Assembly (NCBI GenBank): GCA_021295675.1
Contig: JAGWBY010000051.1
Span: forward strand, 10,281-63,164
Source: Candidatus Latescibacterota bacterium
GTDB taxonomy: Bacteria > Latescibacterota > UBA2968 > UBA8231
DNA length: 52,884 nt
Direction: 5' to 3'
This document shows positions 52,718 to 52,884 of the stretch, one piece after another. Position 1 is the first letter of the stretch. Every line of letters starts with the position of its first letter. The translations under genes and the position numbers were made by a program. The notes under the pieces are model-generated. The model was not told the origin of the DNA and ran no database searches. It saw only the letters and a program-made list of their open reading frames with translations.

Positions 52718-52884
52718 TTAGAGCTTCTCAGCGCGGCGCTCGCGGATTTGCAGCAGGGCCGGCAGCAGGGTGACGGACGTGATAAAACAGGACCCCAAGC
52801 CCACCAGCGACAGCACGCCAATCGACGAGAGCGCCGGGTGGATGGCCGGCACCAATCCCGAGAAGCCAACCATCGTCGTCAGCG
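52718..52884 (-). CDS. MMPL/RND-type membrane transporter, C-terminal end
   Basis: The frame runs off the window. The visible 54 residues, LTTMVGFSGLVPAIHPALSS then IGVLSLVGLGSCFITSVTLL and PALLQIRERRAEKL, match the last two membrane helices of MMPL/HpnN-like RND transporters, which export lipids or hopanoids. Eleven bases separate it from the downstream oxidoreductase gene. Confidence 0.8.
   Translation of the reverse strand, partial: LTTMVGFSGLVPAIHPALSSIGVLSLVGLGSCFITSVTLLPALLQIRERRAEKL

Overview
The window reads as a chromosomal segment of an uncultured Gram-negative (two-membrane) bacterium with fairly high GC. Signs of the envelope type are the end of a TonB-dependent receptor, a second outer-membrane barrel protein, a LolB-like lipoprotein, several lipobox lipoproteins and an M6 peptidase with a C-terminal FlgD-like (T9SS-type) sorting domain. 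Together with the phytanoyl-CoA dioxygenase, AP-endonuclease-like sugar isomerase, Gfo/Idh/MocA oxidoreductase, Minf_1886 protein, GerW/DUF2953 pair and TPR-FG-GAP-UnbV protein, this suggests an FCB-type candidate phylum (Latescibacterota- or Poribacteria-like). That placement is inference from gene content; no rRNA is present.

Layout. 1-7.5 kb: outer-membrane proteins, a broken msrP, a small secreted protein, a PhyH dioxygenase, a CNT nucleoside transporter and a PQQ dehydrogenase. 7.5-9.1 kb: a small defence/addiction island with a HigB/HigA-type module, its palindromic operator, and a SIR2-like gene broken by a frameshift and a 73-bp palindromic element. 9.1-20.7 kb: a TIM-barrel protein, CHAD protein, STAS antagonist with a structured leader, a DprE1/DprE2-like pair, Uma2 nuclease, glgB, a DppC-type permease and a TPR-lipoprotein/LolB-like pair. 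20.7-30.3 kb: intact M6 peptidase, Gfo/Idh/MocA oxidoreductase, a double Spondin_N lipoprotein with a DGD-repeat linker, DppB and DppA-like transport genes and a sugar isomerase. 30.3-37.5 kb: a rearranged zone with a truncated M6-peptidase/fibronectin-III gene cut by an ISAs1-family element, a lone secreted protein and non-coding DNA with a dispersed repeat. 37.5-52.9 kb: housekeeping and envelope genes (larC, Minf_1886, M23 peptidase, rlmN, YdjM-like, GerW, DUF2953, class A PBP, TPR-FG-GAP-UnbV lipoprotein, tRNA-Gly, FAD oxidoreductase, MMPL transporter end).

How it works together. Most intact genes serve the envelope (lipoprotein handling, murein synthesis and cleavage, lipid-linked sugar epimerisation, oligopeptide import, secreted proteolysis) and sugar/polyol oxidation. 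A striking property is the number of genes in which homology continues across a reading-frame change, often with 5-15 residues of a conserved segment missing: msrP (twice), the CNT transporter, DppB (twice), the SIR2 gene, an FG-GAP protein, the gene at 44.2 kb and the TPR-UnbV gene. Either this genome is decaying or the assembly carries systematic small deletions; reads are needed to tell which. No CRISPR array, rRNA operon, prophage or biosynthetic cluster was seen.
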